Origin: Lewinellaceae bacterium
GTDB lineage: Bacteria > Bacteroidota > Bacteroidia > Chitinophagales > Saprospiraceae
NCBI GenBank assembly: GCA_016713985.1
Contig: JADJOD010000022.1
Coordinates: forward strand, 62,001-126,000
Reading direction: 5' to 3'
DNA length: 64,000 nucleotides
This document shows, in pieces, positions 8,550 to 17,339 of the stretch (position 1 is its first letter; every line of letters begins with the position of its first letter). The translations under genes and the position numbers were made by a program. Below the pieces are notes generated by a model, which had not been told where the DNA came from, ran no database searches, and worked only from the letters and a program-made list of their open reading frames with translations.

Positions 8550-10391
8550 TTATTCTACCGTCACCGATTTTGCAAGGTTGCGGGGTTGGTCCACGTTGCA
8601 ACCGCGCAGAACAGCGATGTGGTAGGCGAGCAATTGCATCGGGATGACCGAAAGCAGGGGGGTAAGCGGTTCTTCCGTTCCCGGAATTTCGATGGAGTAA
8701 TCGGCGAGTTTTTTAATGGCTTCATCTCCTTCGGTGACAACAGCCACAACGACCCCTTTGCGGGCTTTTACTTCCTGGATGTTCGAAACAATTTTTTCGT
8801 AAGCGCTTTTGTTGGTTGCGATCACAAATACGGGCATATTTTCGTCGATCAGGGCGATAGGGCCGTGTTTCATCTCGGCTGCCGGGTAACCTTCTGCGTG
8901 GATGTAGCTGATCTCCTTGAGTTTCAGAGCGCCTTCCAGCGCTACGGGGAAGTTGTAACCGCGGCCCAGGTACAATGCGTTGGGGGCGTCTTTAAATTCT
9001 CCGGCGATATATTTTACCTGTTCATGGCAGGTCTGGAGCAAACGTTCCGCTTTTTCCGGAATCAGTGCCAGTTCCTGCACTAATTTTTGGTATTGCGACT
9101 TGGCCAGATAGCCGCGTTCGTATCCGAGAATCAGGGCCATCATGGTCAGCATGGTCACCTGACCGGTAAAAGCTTTGGTGGAAGCCACGCCGATCTCGGG
9201 GCCAACGTGGATGTAGGAGCCGCTGTGTGTGAGGCGTGAAATGGAAGAACCAACTACATTGACGATGCCGTAAGTAAGAGCGCCGCGTTCCTTGGCCAGT
9301 TCGAGGGCCGCAAAAGTATCCGCCGTTTCTCCGGATTGCGAGATGGCTAGCACGACGTCTTCATCCCGAACAACCGGATTGCGGTAGCGGAATTCGGAGG
9401 CATACTCCACCTCTACGGGCAGGCGGGCAAGGTCTTCAAACAAATATTCGGCGATCATACCGGCGTGCCAGGATGTGCCGCAACCGAGAATGATCATCCG
9501 GTCCGCATTCACCATACGTTTCAGGTGTTCCGCCATGCCGCCGAGGCGTACCCAGCCTTCTTCCGGATTCATACGACCACGCATACACTCTTCGATGGTG
9601 ACGGGTTGCTCGAAAATTTCTTTAAGCATGAAATAATCGTAACCGCCTTTTTCTAATTGTTCGATCTCCAGTTCAATCTGGTGGATGGTCGGCGTCATCA
9701 CTTCGTTGCGAAGGGTCTTGATCAGCAGTTGCCCGTCGAGGGTGACGGTGGCCACTTCCTCGTCGTTGAGGTAGACCACGTTTTTGGTGTGTTCAACGAT
9801 GGGCGTGGCGTCGGAAGCTACGAGGAATTCGTTTTTTCCGATCCCGATCACCAGCGGGCTGCTTTTGCGGGCAGCAACCAGTTTGTGCGGATCCTGGCGG
9901 TCCATCACCACGATGGCGTAAGCGCCGTGAACTTGCGTAAGTGCCTGACGCACTGCTTCTTCGAGCGGAATGCCTTCACGCTGCTGCACCTCTTCCACCA
10001 GGTGCACAAGCACTTCCGTATCGGTTTCACTCTGGAAAGTATGACCCAGTTTGGTCAGGGTGCTTTTCAGCACGGCATAGTTTTCAATGATACCGTTGTG
10101 AATGAGTACCAAGCGGTTATTGCCACTCACGTGCGGGTGTGCATTCGTATCGTCGGGTTTGCCGTGGGTTGCCCAGCGGGTGTGTCCCATGCCGATGCTG
10201 CCGCTGATATTTTTTTCGCGGGTGTGTTCGACCAGGTCGGCGACCTTGCCTTTTTTCTTATACACGCTCAAGGTGCCGTTTTGCAGCGCAATGCCGGCGC
10301 TGTCATAACCCCGGTATTCAAGGCGTTGAAGGCCTTTCATGATGATCGGGTAGGCTTTTTGGGTACCGATATAGGCGACAATTCCACACAT
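8550..10391 (-). CDS. glmS: Glutamine--fructose-6-phosphate aminotransferase (isomerizing)
   Basis: GlmS makes glucosamine-6-phosphate from fructose-6-phosphate and glutamine, the first step toward UDP-GlcNAc for peptidoglycan and lipid A. The 613 residues are full length. Cys2 (MCGIVAYIG) is the N-terminal glutaminase nucleophile, followed by RGYDSAGIAL and GHTRWATHG. Two SIS sugar-isomerase domains follow (about 285-425 and 455-600), with GCGTSWHAG, SQSGETADT and SGSYIHVGPEIGVASTKAFT. The C-terminus ends in LRGCNVDQPRNLAKSVTVE as in the family. No glmS ribozyme is visible upstream. A -7 box lies about 30 bases before the start. Confidence 0.97.
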   Translation of the reverse strand: MCGIVAYIGTQKAYPIIMKGLQRLEYRGYDSAGIALQNGTLSVYKKKGKVADLVEHTREKNISGSIGMGHTRWATHGKPDDTNAHPHVSGNNRLVLIHNGIIENYAVLKSTLTKLGHTFQSETDTEVLVHLVEEVQQREGIPLEEAVRQALTQVHGAYAIVVMDRQDPHKLVAARKSSPLVIGIGKNEFLVASDATPIVEHTKNVVYLNDEEVATVTLDGQLLIKTLRNEVMTPTIHQIELEIEQLEKGGYDYFMLKEIFEQPVTIEECMRGRMNPEEGWVRLGGMAEHLKRMVNADRMIILGCGTSWHAGMIAEYLFEDLARLPVEVEYASEFRYRNPVVRDEDVVLAISQSGETADTFAALELAKERGALTYGIVNVVGSSISRLTHSGSYIHVGPEIGVASTKAFTGQVTMLTMMALILGYERGYLAKSQYQKLVQELALIPEKAERLLQTCHEQVKYIAGEFKDAPNALYLGRGYNFPVALEGALKLKEISYIHAEGYPAAEMKHGPIALIDENMPVFVIATNKSAYEKIVSNIQEVKARKGVVVAVVTEGDEAIKKLADYSIEIPGTEEPLTPLLSVIPMQLLAYHIAVLRGCNVDQPRNLAKSVTVE

Positions 10392-10419
10392 AGTAAAGGA
10401 AATCAGTTGGTTTAAGGTT

Positions 10420-10427
10420 CAAAAATA
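10420..10427 (-). promoter_or_regulatory. Bacteroidota-type -7 element of glmS
   Basis: TATTTTTG on the minus strand fits TAnnTTTG and lies about 29 bases upstream of the glmS start codon, which implies a short leader. The rest of the 10392-10575 gap shows no gene. Confidence 0.4.
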
Positions 10428-10575
10428 ATAAGCTTCCTTCATTTTGACGCAGTTTACTTTTTGAGCACGAACTGCGTATTTGATAAAAAACTGATATTCA
10501 GAGCCTTATTGGTCACGATTAAATTTTATCTGTAAAAAAGTTAACGTTTTGACACATCAAAAAAACAACAAGGTA

Positions 10576-11943
10576 TTACCGGACCCGGGTGTATTTCAAT
10601 TCCAGTTTAAGCGGGAATTTGACATTTTGGGGTCCGTAAACGATGCTGCGTTGTGCCACCCGGCTTTGTGGGGAAACGTTGATATACACGGTTTTTTTCT
10701 TTAGGTCGCCGGAGGTGTCATCCACCATATCCTGAAGCCGTTGTGTCAGGGTCAGCCGGTAACGCTCAACAAATGTGCCGTTTATGTTTTCTTTTTCCGG
10801 GTTGCCGCCAAACCGGCCAAATCCCTGGTTGAGGGCCGGCCCCAATGAGTAGGATACATCGCTTGTAAAAACGAATAAGGAGGTGTCGGAGCGCAATTCG
10901 GTTAATACCAATTGGCTGACAGGAGTCAACGTTGCATTTTCGCCGGGGGCATCAGTGGCTCTTGTCAACACCAGTTGTGCTTTGTTCACGGCGATATCTT
11001 CAAAACGGTCGATGTATGGAAATTCAACTTTTACCCGCACTCCCTGCATACCCTGCATATAAATGAACTCATCGGATCGAAGGCCGATCTGCTGGCCGGC
11101 CGGGGAGCCGTTGTAATCGTGTTCAAAATGGACGAATTTGTTGGCTCCGGCAAAAAAGAAATCGAATGCCTTTACTGTTTTGGTGGTGTCCGTTTTGGTA
11201 TGGTAGTACAACCGGACCCGGCTGTAGGATTCGTCGTTCAGGTTAAACGCCAGCATAGCGCCGGGTGTTGTGCCGGACGAACTGACAATTTTCAATCCAC
11301 GCACGGCGCGGTAGAACGTGCTGTCGTCCGACAAGGTAATGGAATCCATGTTGAACAGTTCGTTACCGAAGTCGTTGCTCAGTGGAACCCGGATGTAGGG
11401 CGCTTTGGTGTTGGTAACGATCAGGCTGTCGGCGGTGTTGGGTTTTGGAAAAAAACCGTCGAGCCGGCCGAGTTCCGTCGCTTCCTGCAATTTGCTGGTA
11501 GAGTAATATTCACTTTCGTCGTCGAGGGCCTCCTGAAGGCGGAATACACGCAGATTTTGCGTTTGCATGGTATCGCCGTATACGTTGGCCGGGGCGTATC
11601 GAAGGAAAAGCACAATCGAATCGAACTGCTGTTTGGTGGTATCGAAACCGGGATCCGGGAAGTCCAGCTGCAGCAGGGAGAAAATTTCAGCGGTAGATTT
11701 TCCGAAAAGTGGATCGTTTAACTCGCCGCAAAGGAAAGAACCTGCCGTGGAGCCCTGGTCGGACGTCAGCAAACTGTCCTCAAGTTCTATGGTGCACCAC
11801 ACCGTTACCGTATCCGTAAAGTCATAATCGGCCTGTTCTTCCTCCAACAAGTTGGAACCGAACGGAGTAGGTTTGGTGCAGGCCGCCCACAATGCCAGGG
11901 TTGCCATCAGAAGCACGGCAAATGCCGGCAATTTTTGCTTCAT
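10576..11943 (-). CDS. DUF4270 family lipoprotein
   Basis: The ATG at 11943 gives 455 residues starting MKQKLPAFAVLLMATLALWAAC, a lipoprotein signal with Cys22. The next segment, TPFGSNLLEEEQADYDFTDTVTV, is the family-typical start. The remainder is beta-rich, with TSDVSYSLGPALNQGFGRFGG near residue 370 and a C-terminal VKFPLKLELKYTRVR. DUF4270 proteins are Bacteroidota-specific, usually lie beside a short glycogen synthase as here, and have no assigned biochemical role. A strong hairpin separates it from the glycogen synthase, so readthrough should be partial. Confidence 0.85.
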   Translation of the reverse strand: MKQKLPAFAVLLMATLALWAACTKPTPFGSNLLEEEQADYDFTDTVTVWCTIELEDSLLTSDQGSTAGSFLCGELNDPLFGKSTAEIFSLLQLDFPDPGFDTTKQQFDSIVLFLRYAPANVYGDTMQTQNLRVFRLQEALDDESEYYSTSKLQEATELGRLDGFFPKPNTADSLIVTNTKAPYIRVPLSNDFGNELFNMDSITLSDDSTFYRAVRGLKIVSSSGTTPGAMLAFNLNDESYSRVRLYYHTKTDTTKTVKAFDFFFAGANKFVHFEHDYNGSPAGQQIGLRSDEFIYMQGMQGVRVKVEFPYIDRFEDIAVNKAQLVLTRATDAPGENATLTPVSQLVLTELRSDTSLFVFTSDVSYSLGPALNQGFGRFGGNPEKENINGTFVERYRLTLTQRLQDMVDDTSGDLKKKTVYINVSPQSRVAQRSIVYGPQNVKFPLKLELKYTRVR

Positions 11944-12053
11944 AGAAATGTTGTAAATCGTAAGTGTGAGTATTTGTGGGAAATGCAAAAAGCTAACGCG
12001 ATCAAACGCCCCGGGGTTGGGTATACCGGGTAAAAATAATTTCCAAATCAAAA

Positions 12054-12086
12054 TTATAGCGGACGGTATGAACTCGTCCGCTATAA
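12054..12086 (-). terminator. Strong hairpin terminator between glycogen synthase and DUF4270 genes
   Basis: A perfect 12-base inverted repeat (TTATAGCGGACG / CGTCCGCTATAA) surrounds a 9-base loop. On the minus strand it is followed by TTTTGATTT. It lies 32 bases after the glycogen synthase stop. Confidence 0.65.
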
Positions 12087-12118
12087 TATTAATAACGAAA
12101 TCACTGGTCTCGCGGCCC

Positions 12119-12940
12119 TTATTGGGTTACTTCGGCCTCTGACAGGCTTTTGAAAAACTCCAGGTAAGCCGGAAGAAATTCTTCTTCGTTTTTCCAGGGC
12201 AAAACCGGTTTGTCCTGGGCAACGGACAGATAATCAACGTTTGTATCCTGCGATTCGCTGCCAATAATTATGGCATCGGCAAATGTCGCGGCTCCTTTGT
12301 GCATCGAAATACCTTCTCCGTCGGAAAACGCAACGAGATCGTTTTTGGAGAGATTGTTAATAGCTGCTTTTTGCAAAAAACGCTCGCCGCCTTCCCGTTC
12401 GTGTGGAGTGTCGTACACGCTGTACACAATGTGAGAATTGGCAAAAATAGGCTCCGTTTTGTATGCTGTGCGCAGATAAAGCGGTATCAGGCTCGTCATC
12501 CAGCCGTGGCAAAGAACAATGTCGGGCGCCCAGCCGAATTTTTTCACCGTTTCGATCGCTCCCTTGCAAAAAAAGGCAGCACGATCCGGATTGTCTTCAA
12601 AAGGTTTTCCATCGGCGTCTTCAAACACGTGTTTGCGTTTGAAATAGTCTTCATTATCAAGGAAATAAACCTGGAGACGGGAGCCCGGCAGCGACGCTAC
12701 CTTGATGATCAGCGGATAATCGTCGTCGTCAACAATAATGTTCATTCCAGATAACCGGACAACCTCGTGCAAACGGTGGCGGCGTTCATTTACTACGCCG
12801 TAGCGTGGCATCAAAATCCGCAATTCATAGCCGTTGTCCTGTAAGTATTTCGGCAACTTTCCTACCAATGCCGAGATGTCGTTGCCTTCCGTGTAAGGTT
12901 CCATCTCTTGGGTTACGATGAGCAAACGCTTCTTTTCCAT
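12119..12940 (-). CDS. Short glycogen/starch synthase (GT5 N-terminal domain only)
   Basis: The ATG at 12940 (MEKKRLLIVTQEMEPYTEG) gives 273 residues. The sequence matches the N-terminal Rossmann half of GT5 glycogen synthases: NDISALVGKLPKYLQDNGYELRILMPRYG, RLSGMNIIVDDDDYPLIIKV, VYFLDNEDYFKRK, DRAAFFCKGAIETVKKFGWAPDIVLCHGWMTSL and SVYDTPH. The ADP-glucose binding C-terminal half of a usual ~480-residue enzyme is absent, and the KxGGL motif is replaced by EGNDIS. This short form is widespread in Bacteroidota, so it is not a truncation, but glycogen synthase activity on its own is doubtful. The leader carries a structured element. Confidence 0.8.
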   Translation of the reverse strand: MEKKRLLIVTQEMEPYTEGNDISALVGKLPKYLQDNGYELRILMPRYGVVNERRHRLHEVVRLSGMNIIVDDDDYPLIIKVASLPGSRLQVYFLDNEDYFKRKHVFEDADGKPFEDNPDRAAFFCKGAIETVKKFGWAPDIVLCHGWMTSLIPLYLRTAYKTEPIFANSHIVYSVYDTPHEREGGERFLQKAAINNLSKNDLVAFSDGEGISMHKGAATFADAIIIGSESQDTNVDYLSVAQDKPVLPWKNEEEFLPAYLEFFKSLSEAEVTQ

Positions 12941-12981
12941 GTATCTAAAACCAAACTTTTGTGTGTAAATCCCAGTAAAGG

Positions 12982-13032
12982 ACAAGTTGGCAGGAGAAGT
13001 CGCTTGCCCGGAAGGGGCGACGTCCAACTTGT
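12982..13032 (-). promoter_or_regulatory. Nested stem-loop in the 5' leader of the glycogen synthase gene
   Basis: In the mRNA sense three helices can nest. P1 pairs ACAAGTTGG with CCAACTTGT (9 bp, perfect). P2 pairs GTCGC with GCGAC (5 bp). An apical CCC-TTCC-GGG hairpin completes it, with asymmetric unpaired bases between helices. It lies between the -7 box at 13076 and the start codon at 12940. The pairing is seen by eye; conservation was not tested. Confidence 0.4.
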
Positions 13033-13075
13033 GCTCTCCATTCTGCCTGCACCGTTCAGCAGACAAAATCGGATG

Positions 13076-13083
13076 CAAAAGTA
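13076..13083 (-). promoter_or_regulatory. -7 element for the glycogen synthase gene
   Basis: TACTTTTG on the minus strand fits TAnnTTTG. It implies a transcript start near 13069 and a leader of about 130 bases that contains the nested stem-loop. Confidence 0.4.
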
Positions 13084-13152
13084 TAAAAAAATCGGGGTTC
13101 TTTTGCATCCCTCCCGCCTGGAAAAATTATTCCGGCATGAAAAGGTGCTTTA

Positions 13153-15017
13153 TTACCGCCCCAAATGGATGAGCAACACGCTCACATCCGCAGGGCTTAC
13201 CCCCGAAATCCGGCTGGCCTGGCCGATGGTGCGCGGTTTGTGTCGCGCCAGTTTGTCGCGTGCCTCAATACTGAGCGAAGTGATAGCGCGGTAATCGAAA
13301 TTTTCATGCAGGCGCACTTCTTCGAGGCGGCCCATTTTTTGCACCATTTCCTCTTCTTTGCGGATATAACCCTCGTATTTGATGCCGATTTCGGCCAATT
13401 CCACGGATTCGGTATCAAAAGGCGACAGGAATCGCTGCAATTCGGGCAAAGCGGCGGCCAACGAGGCGATATCCACCTGTGGACGCAGCAGGATGTTGTA
13501 CAATTTTACTTTTTGCACCACCGGAGCGGATTCTACGGCGGCCAGGTAACCGTTTACCTCATCGGGACCTGCGGAGGCGTTGCGGAAAAAGGTTTCGATC
13601 TCCGTTGTGGATTGGCGTTTCGCGCGCACCCGCTCCATACGAACCTCCACGCCCCGCATGCCCAGGCGGTGGGCGATGGGGGTGAGGCGAAGGTCGGCAT
13701 TGTCCTGTCGCAGCAAAATACGGTACTCGGCGCGGCTGGTGAACATGCGGTAAGGTTCCTGCGTACCCTTGTTCACGAGGTCGTCGATGAGTACGCCGAT
13801 ATAAGCCTCGGAGCGTTTGAGTATGAGCGGTTCTTCTTCCTTTACAGCCAGCGCGGCGTTGATACCGGCGATCAGGCCCTGGCAGGCGGCTTCTTCGTAG
13901 CCCGTGGTGCCGTTGATCTGGCCCGCGAAAAAAGGTTTTTTACCAGGTTGGTTTCGAGGGTCAGCTGTAACTGTGTGGGTGGAAAATAATCGTACTCGAT
14001 GGCATAACCGGGCCGGAACATTCGGGCGTTTTCCAGGCCGGGAATTTCCCGGAGGGCTTTGAACTGCACATCTTCCGGCAGGGAAGAAGAAAAACCATTG
14101 ATATAAATCTCGCAGGTGTCGCGGCCTTCCGGTTCGATGAACAACTGGTGCGCGGTTTTTTCGCTAAAACGGTCGATTTTGTCTTCAATACTGGGGCAGT
14201 AGCGGGGGCCGACGCCTTGTATCCGCCCGTTAAACATGGGCGACTGGCTAAAACCCGTGCGCAGAATATCGTGCACTTTTTGATTGGTATACGTGATGTG
14301 GCAGGGCATCTGATCGGCCAAAACGGGCGTATCCGTGTAAGAGAATTTGCCCACAGGGTCGTCGCCTGGCTGGATCTCCATTTTTGAATAGTCAAGCGTG
14401 CGGCCGTCGATACGCGGCGGGGTGCCGGTTTTCATCCGACCCGCTTCGAAGCCGAGTCCGACTAATTGTTCAGTGATACCGCGCGCGGCGTTTTCTCCTG
14501 CCCGGCCGCCGCCGAATTGTTTCTCTCCGATATGGATGATGCCGTTCAGGAAGGTACCGTTGGTAAGCACCACGGCTTTGGCTTCTATTTCCAGCCCCAT
14601 ACCGGTGCGTACGCCACACACGCGGCCGTCTTTTACGACGAGGCCGCCCACCATTTCCTGCCAAAAGTCAATATTCGGATGGGCCTCCAGCATTTTCCGC
14701 CATTTAAGTGCAAACTGCATCCGGTCGCTTTGCGCGCGTGGGCTCCACATCGCGGGGCCTTTTGATTTGTTCAGCATCCGGAATTGCACCATCGTGTGGT
14801 CGGTAACAACGCCGGAATACCCGCACAAAGCATCCACTTCCCGTACGATCTGCCCTTTTGCCACGCCGCCCATGGCGGGGTTACAACTCATTTGGGCAAT
14901 GGTTTGCATATTCATGGTAGCCAGCAGCACCTTGCAGCCAAGGTTGGCGGCACCAACCGCCGCTTCACAGCCGGCGTGGCCTGCACCTACTACGATGACG
15001 TCATAAATCGGGAACAT
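13153..15017 (-). CDS. mnmG: tRNA uridine-5-carboxymethylaminomethyl modification enzyme MnmG, one frameshift
   Basis: MnmG (GidA) uses FAD and folate with MnmE to modify U34 of several tRNAs. Together the two frames make about 621 residues, the normal length. The first part (15017 to about 13930) has the FAD motif [19 protein letters not shown], the [13 protein letters not shown] signature and [11 protein letters not shown]. The second part (to 13153) has [25 protein letters not shown] and the C-terminal helical domain ending [16 protein letters not shown]. The frames part after LVKNLF, where six T (13928-13933, A on the plus strand) should be seven to continue [13 protein letters not shown]. 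Because the gene is near-essential and otherwise perfect, a sequencing error is more likely than a pseudogene. Confidence 0.93.
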
Positions 15018-15097
15018 GTATTACAGTGGCGGGTAAACGAAAGGCGACATTACCGCGTTTTTGCCGAGATAAAACCTGATTTTGGTAAAAAAGTTGG

Positions 15098-15105
15098 CAA
15101 AGGTA
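15098..15105 (-). promoter_or_regulatory. -7 element for mnmG
   Basis: TACCTTTG on the minus strand fits TAnnTTTG and lies about 80 bases upstream of the mnmG start. Confidence 0.4.
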
Positions 15106-15182
15106 AGGGAAACGTAAGGAAAAACAAGCGGGTGGGGCAATCAGCAGGGGGTAAAAGAGGGGGCGTTATGCAGATGGGATGC

Positions 15183-15232
15183 GGGTGTCCCGAAAGCCGG
15201 GGTGCAATTTTTAATGACTTACGAGACACCCA
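15183..15232. repeat. Short inverted-repeat element with GGGTGTC ends
   Basis: GGGTGTCCCG at the left end and CGAGACACCC at the right end pair over 9 of 10 positions and enclose 30 bases. The same end sequence (GGGTGTCTCAAA) bounds the 145-base element at 35574-35718. It sits in the mnmG upstream gap, just after the stop of the lipoprotein gene, and could also act as that gene's terminator. Confidence 0.4.
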
Positions 15233-15252
15233 CTGCAAAATACGATTCCGGC

Positions 15253-16117
15253 CTATTGCTCCAGTTTTCGGAGTGTGGCGGTGTAGAACAAATTATTTTC
15301 TTTCAGCAGTTGCACGAGTGCGGGATCGGAGGGATTGACCCGGTACTTTGATTCATCAACTTTTTCGAAGGGGGTAACCTTGTTGTAAACATCCAAATGT
15401 GATTCAAATTCCTTGTCGTCGGCCACATCGGAGGTCTTGAGCAGCCAGCCGCCGGACGCCTGGGGCAGCAGGTAAATGAGTTCCCAGCCCGGGCCGCCTT
15501 CTTTTAAACGGTTGAAATAAAAAGCGCCGTCTTTTGTCCGGGCGTCAAGCCGGAACGATTCTGTTTCCAGACTGTCGGCTTCCGGCAGGATTTTGGACAT
15601 ACTTCCAGACTTCACAGCCGTCAGGCCTGTGGAAGTCCCTTCCCTGAAATCGAGTAACATAAAAGGCTGGCGGGTTTGGGACACGATGTACCAGGGCCCT
15701 TCTTTGGTTAGCGAGATGAACTGTTGCTCCGGTTGCCGGGTGTCGTTTTCTCCGGGCGTCATGACTGTACAGTACAAAAAATGACCGGTCCAGGTATAAC
15801 TGCTGATATCGCCGGCTGTTTTTTTGCTTCGAGTTGCGCCTTTAATGCCGGAACATCCTGCTCGTGCAGGCGTGTTTCCCAGGAGACCATCAATTGAGAT
15901 TCGTTTGCTTTTTCCATCAGGATGCAATTTTTAAATGCATCAAAGGTCTCATCCGGGTCCTGACCGTTATCGAATGTATACAAACCCGGCAAACCTTCCG
16001 GCACACTTGAAATTGCTGCCGCTTTTTGAGGTACAGGATTTTCAAAATACACGTTGGTGCAGGAGACGGCAGCGAACAGAAGCGCTGGAGTGAACCGGAA
16101 AAACGAAATTTTAGCAT
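15253..16117 (-). CDS. Lipoprotein of unknown function, two homopolymer frameshifts
   Basis: Joining three frames gives a coherent protein of about 288 residues. The ATG at 16117 opens MLKFRF. One base missing in the five-A run at 16099-16103 leads into RFTPALLFAAVSC, a textbook lipoprotein signal peptide. The next part reads VYFENPVPQKAA, FDNGQDPDETFDAFKNCILMEKAN and QLMVSWETRLHEQDVPAL. A second missing base in the seven-T run at 15819-15825 leads to TAGDISSYTWTGHFLYCTVMTPG and on to FYTATLRKLEQ. The pieces meet without loss or overlap, which supports sequencing error. No domain is recognised. Confidence 0.7.
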
Positions 16118-16145
16118 TGCCTTAACGTTTTTAGTTAAAAATTCG

Positions 16146-17237
16146 TTATAAAAACGTTAAGAAATTAAACATCATATATTCTCCCGAACAATTATTTTCG
16201 GGTACGGCAGGTGGTCTACTTGCTTCCCTTTTTTCCAGCCGGTCTAATGCTTCCTTCGCATCCTTGTAATTGGGCGACATGCCGTAAGCCTGTTTGTAGT
16301 CCTGCAAGGCAGTGGGAATGTCCCCCTGCAATTCCGAACAGTGCCCGCGGTAATAATAGGCTTTTACAAACAAGGGCTCCGTTTTGATGGCCAGGTCAAA
16401 GTTCTCGCGTGCTTTTGACAAAGAGTCGAGTTCCAGGTAAATGACCCCCATATCGAAATAGGCATTGGAGTAATCGGGGTTGCGGACGATAATACCGCGA
16501 TACACCTCGAATGCCTTGTCGAATTGCCCTTTTCGTTTGTAATACACTCCTTTATATTCCCAGGCTTCGAGGTTGGTGGAGTCGAGCCGGAGTACGTTGT
16601 CGAAGTATTGAAGCGCCACCGGGTTGTTGCGGCTGGTAAATATCCGGCCCAGAAACAGCCAGGCATCTTCGTTCGAAGCGTCGAAGCGGACGGACTTTTG
16701 CAGAGCCGCTACAGCGGCCGTGGTGTCGCCTTTGTCGAGCGCTACCCTCCCGGCCATGTAAAAAGCCTCCGCATTTTGCGGGTCGCGTTGTAAAATTTTG
16801 TCTAATGTTTGCAGCGCGTCGCTATGCTGGCGCACAATCAATTGAAATTCGCTGAGTTTCAGTAGTGTAGGGATACGATTTGGAAAACGGTATGCTGCGG
16901 TAAGCAATACGTCGATCGCTCTTTTCGAATCATTCGGGCGACTGTAATCCAGAAAAGCGTCAGCCAGCAGGTGGTAATAGGCCGGCTGCATCGAATCCAG
17001 TTGAATGGCGTGGTTGAGGTCTTTGATCGCCTCATCAAATCCTTTCAATTTGTAAAACAACTCGGCGCGGCGATACAGCAGCGAGTCGTTATCCGGATTT
17101 TCATCGATCAGATTGTTCAATGTTGCCAGTTCGGGGTCCGGCTGCGGGCCGGTGGCCGGCGTTGTTTTGGGATCGTTTTTACAGGCGGCCAAAAGGCAAA
17201 TGAACAGCCCGAAAAGGAGGAGGATACGGCTTGTCAT
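16146..17237 (-). CDS. TPR-repeat lipoprotein
   Basis: The 363 residues begin with MTSRILLLFGLFICLLAAC, a lipoprotein signal with Cys19. From about residue 38 to 340 there are eight or nine tetratricopeptide repeats (for example AELFYKLKGFDEAIKDLNHAIQLD, KGVYYKRKGQFDKAFEVY and YYRGHCSELQGDIPTALQDYKQA). TPR arrays form superhelical protein-binding scaffolds, and this one faces the periplasm or outer surface. The partner is unknown. It lies just upstream of the frameshifted lipoprotein on the same strand (28-base gap). Confidence 0.88.
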   Translation of the reverse strand: MTSRILLLFGLFICLLAACKNDPKTTPATGPQPDPELATLNNLIDENPDNDSLLYRRAELFYKLKGFDEAIKDLNHAIQLDSMQPAYYHLLADAFLDYSRPNDSKRAIDVLLTAAYRFPNRIPTLLKLSEFQLIVRQHSDALQTLDKILQRDPQNAEAFYMAGRVALDKGDTTAAVAALQKSVRFDASNEDAWLFLGRIFTSRNNPVALQYFDNVLRLDSTNLEAWEYKGVYYKRKGQFDKAFEVYRGIIVRNPDYSNAYFDMGVIYLELDSLSKARENFDLAIKTEPLFVKAYYYRGHCSELQGDIPTALQDYKQAYGMSPNYKDAKEALDRLEKREASRPPAVPENNCSGEYMMFNFLTFL

Positions 17238-17273
17238 GTAGTATGTTTATTTGAAATGGTGGGCAAAATTAGC

Positions 17274-17281
17274 CGTTTTTT
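17274..17281 (-). promoter_or_regulatory. -7 element for the TPR lipoprotein gene
   Basis: TAATTTTG on the minus strand fits TAnnTTTG, about 36 bases upstream of the start codon. Confidence 0.35.
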
Positions 17282-17294
17282 GCCGAAATAAGGA

Positions 17295-17333
17295 TTTTCC
17301 GCCGGGCAGCGTGGATTTTCTACCCGGCGAAAA
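17295..17333 (-). terminator. Hairpin after the broken receptor gene
   Basis: CGCCGGG and CCCGGCG arms are extended by TTTT/AAAA with one bulged base, directly after the receptor stop at 17340. There is no long T tract on the minus strand, so termination strength is uncertain. Confidence 0.4.
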
Positions 17334-17339
17334 CCGGCG

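Noticed and set aside
9657..10415. 252-codon open frame antisense to glmS
   Set aside because: It is the GC-driven shadow of a highly conserved gene; its translation shows no domain or signal and mirrors glmS codons.
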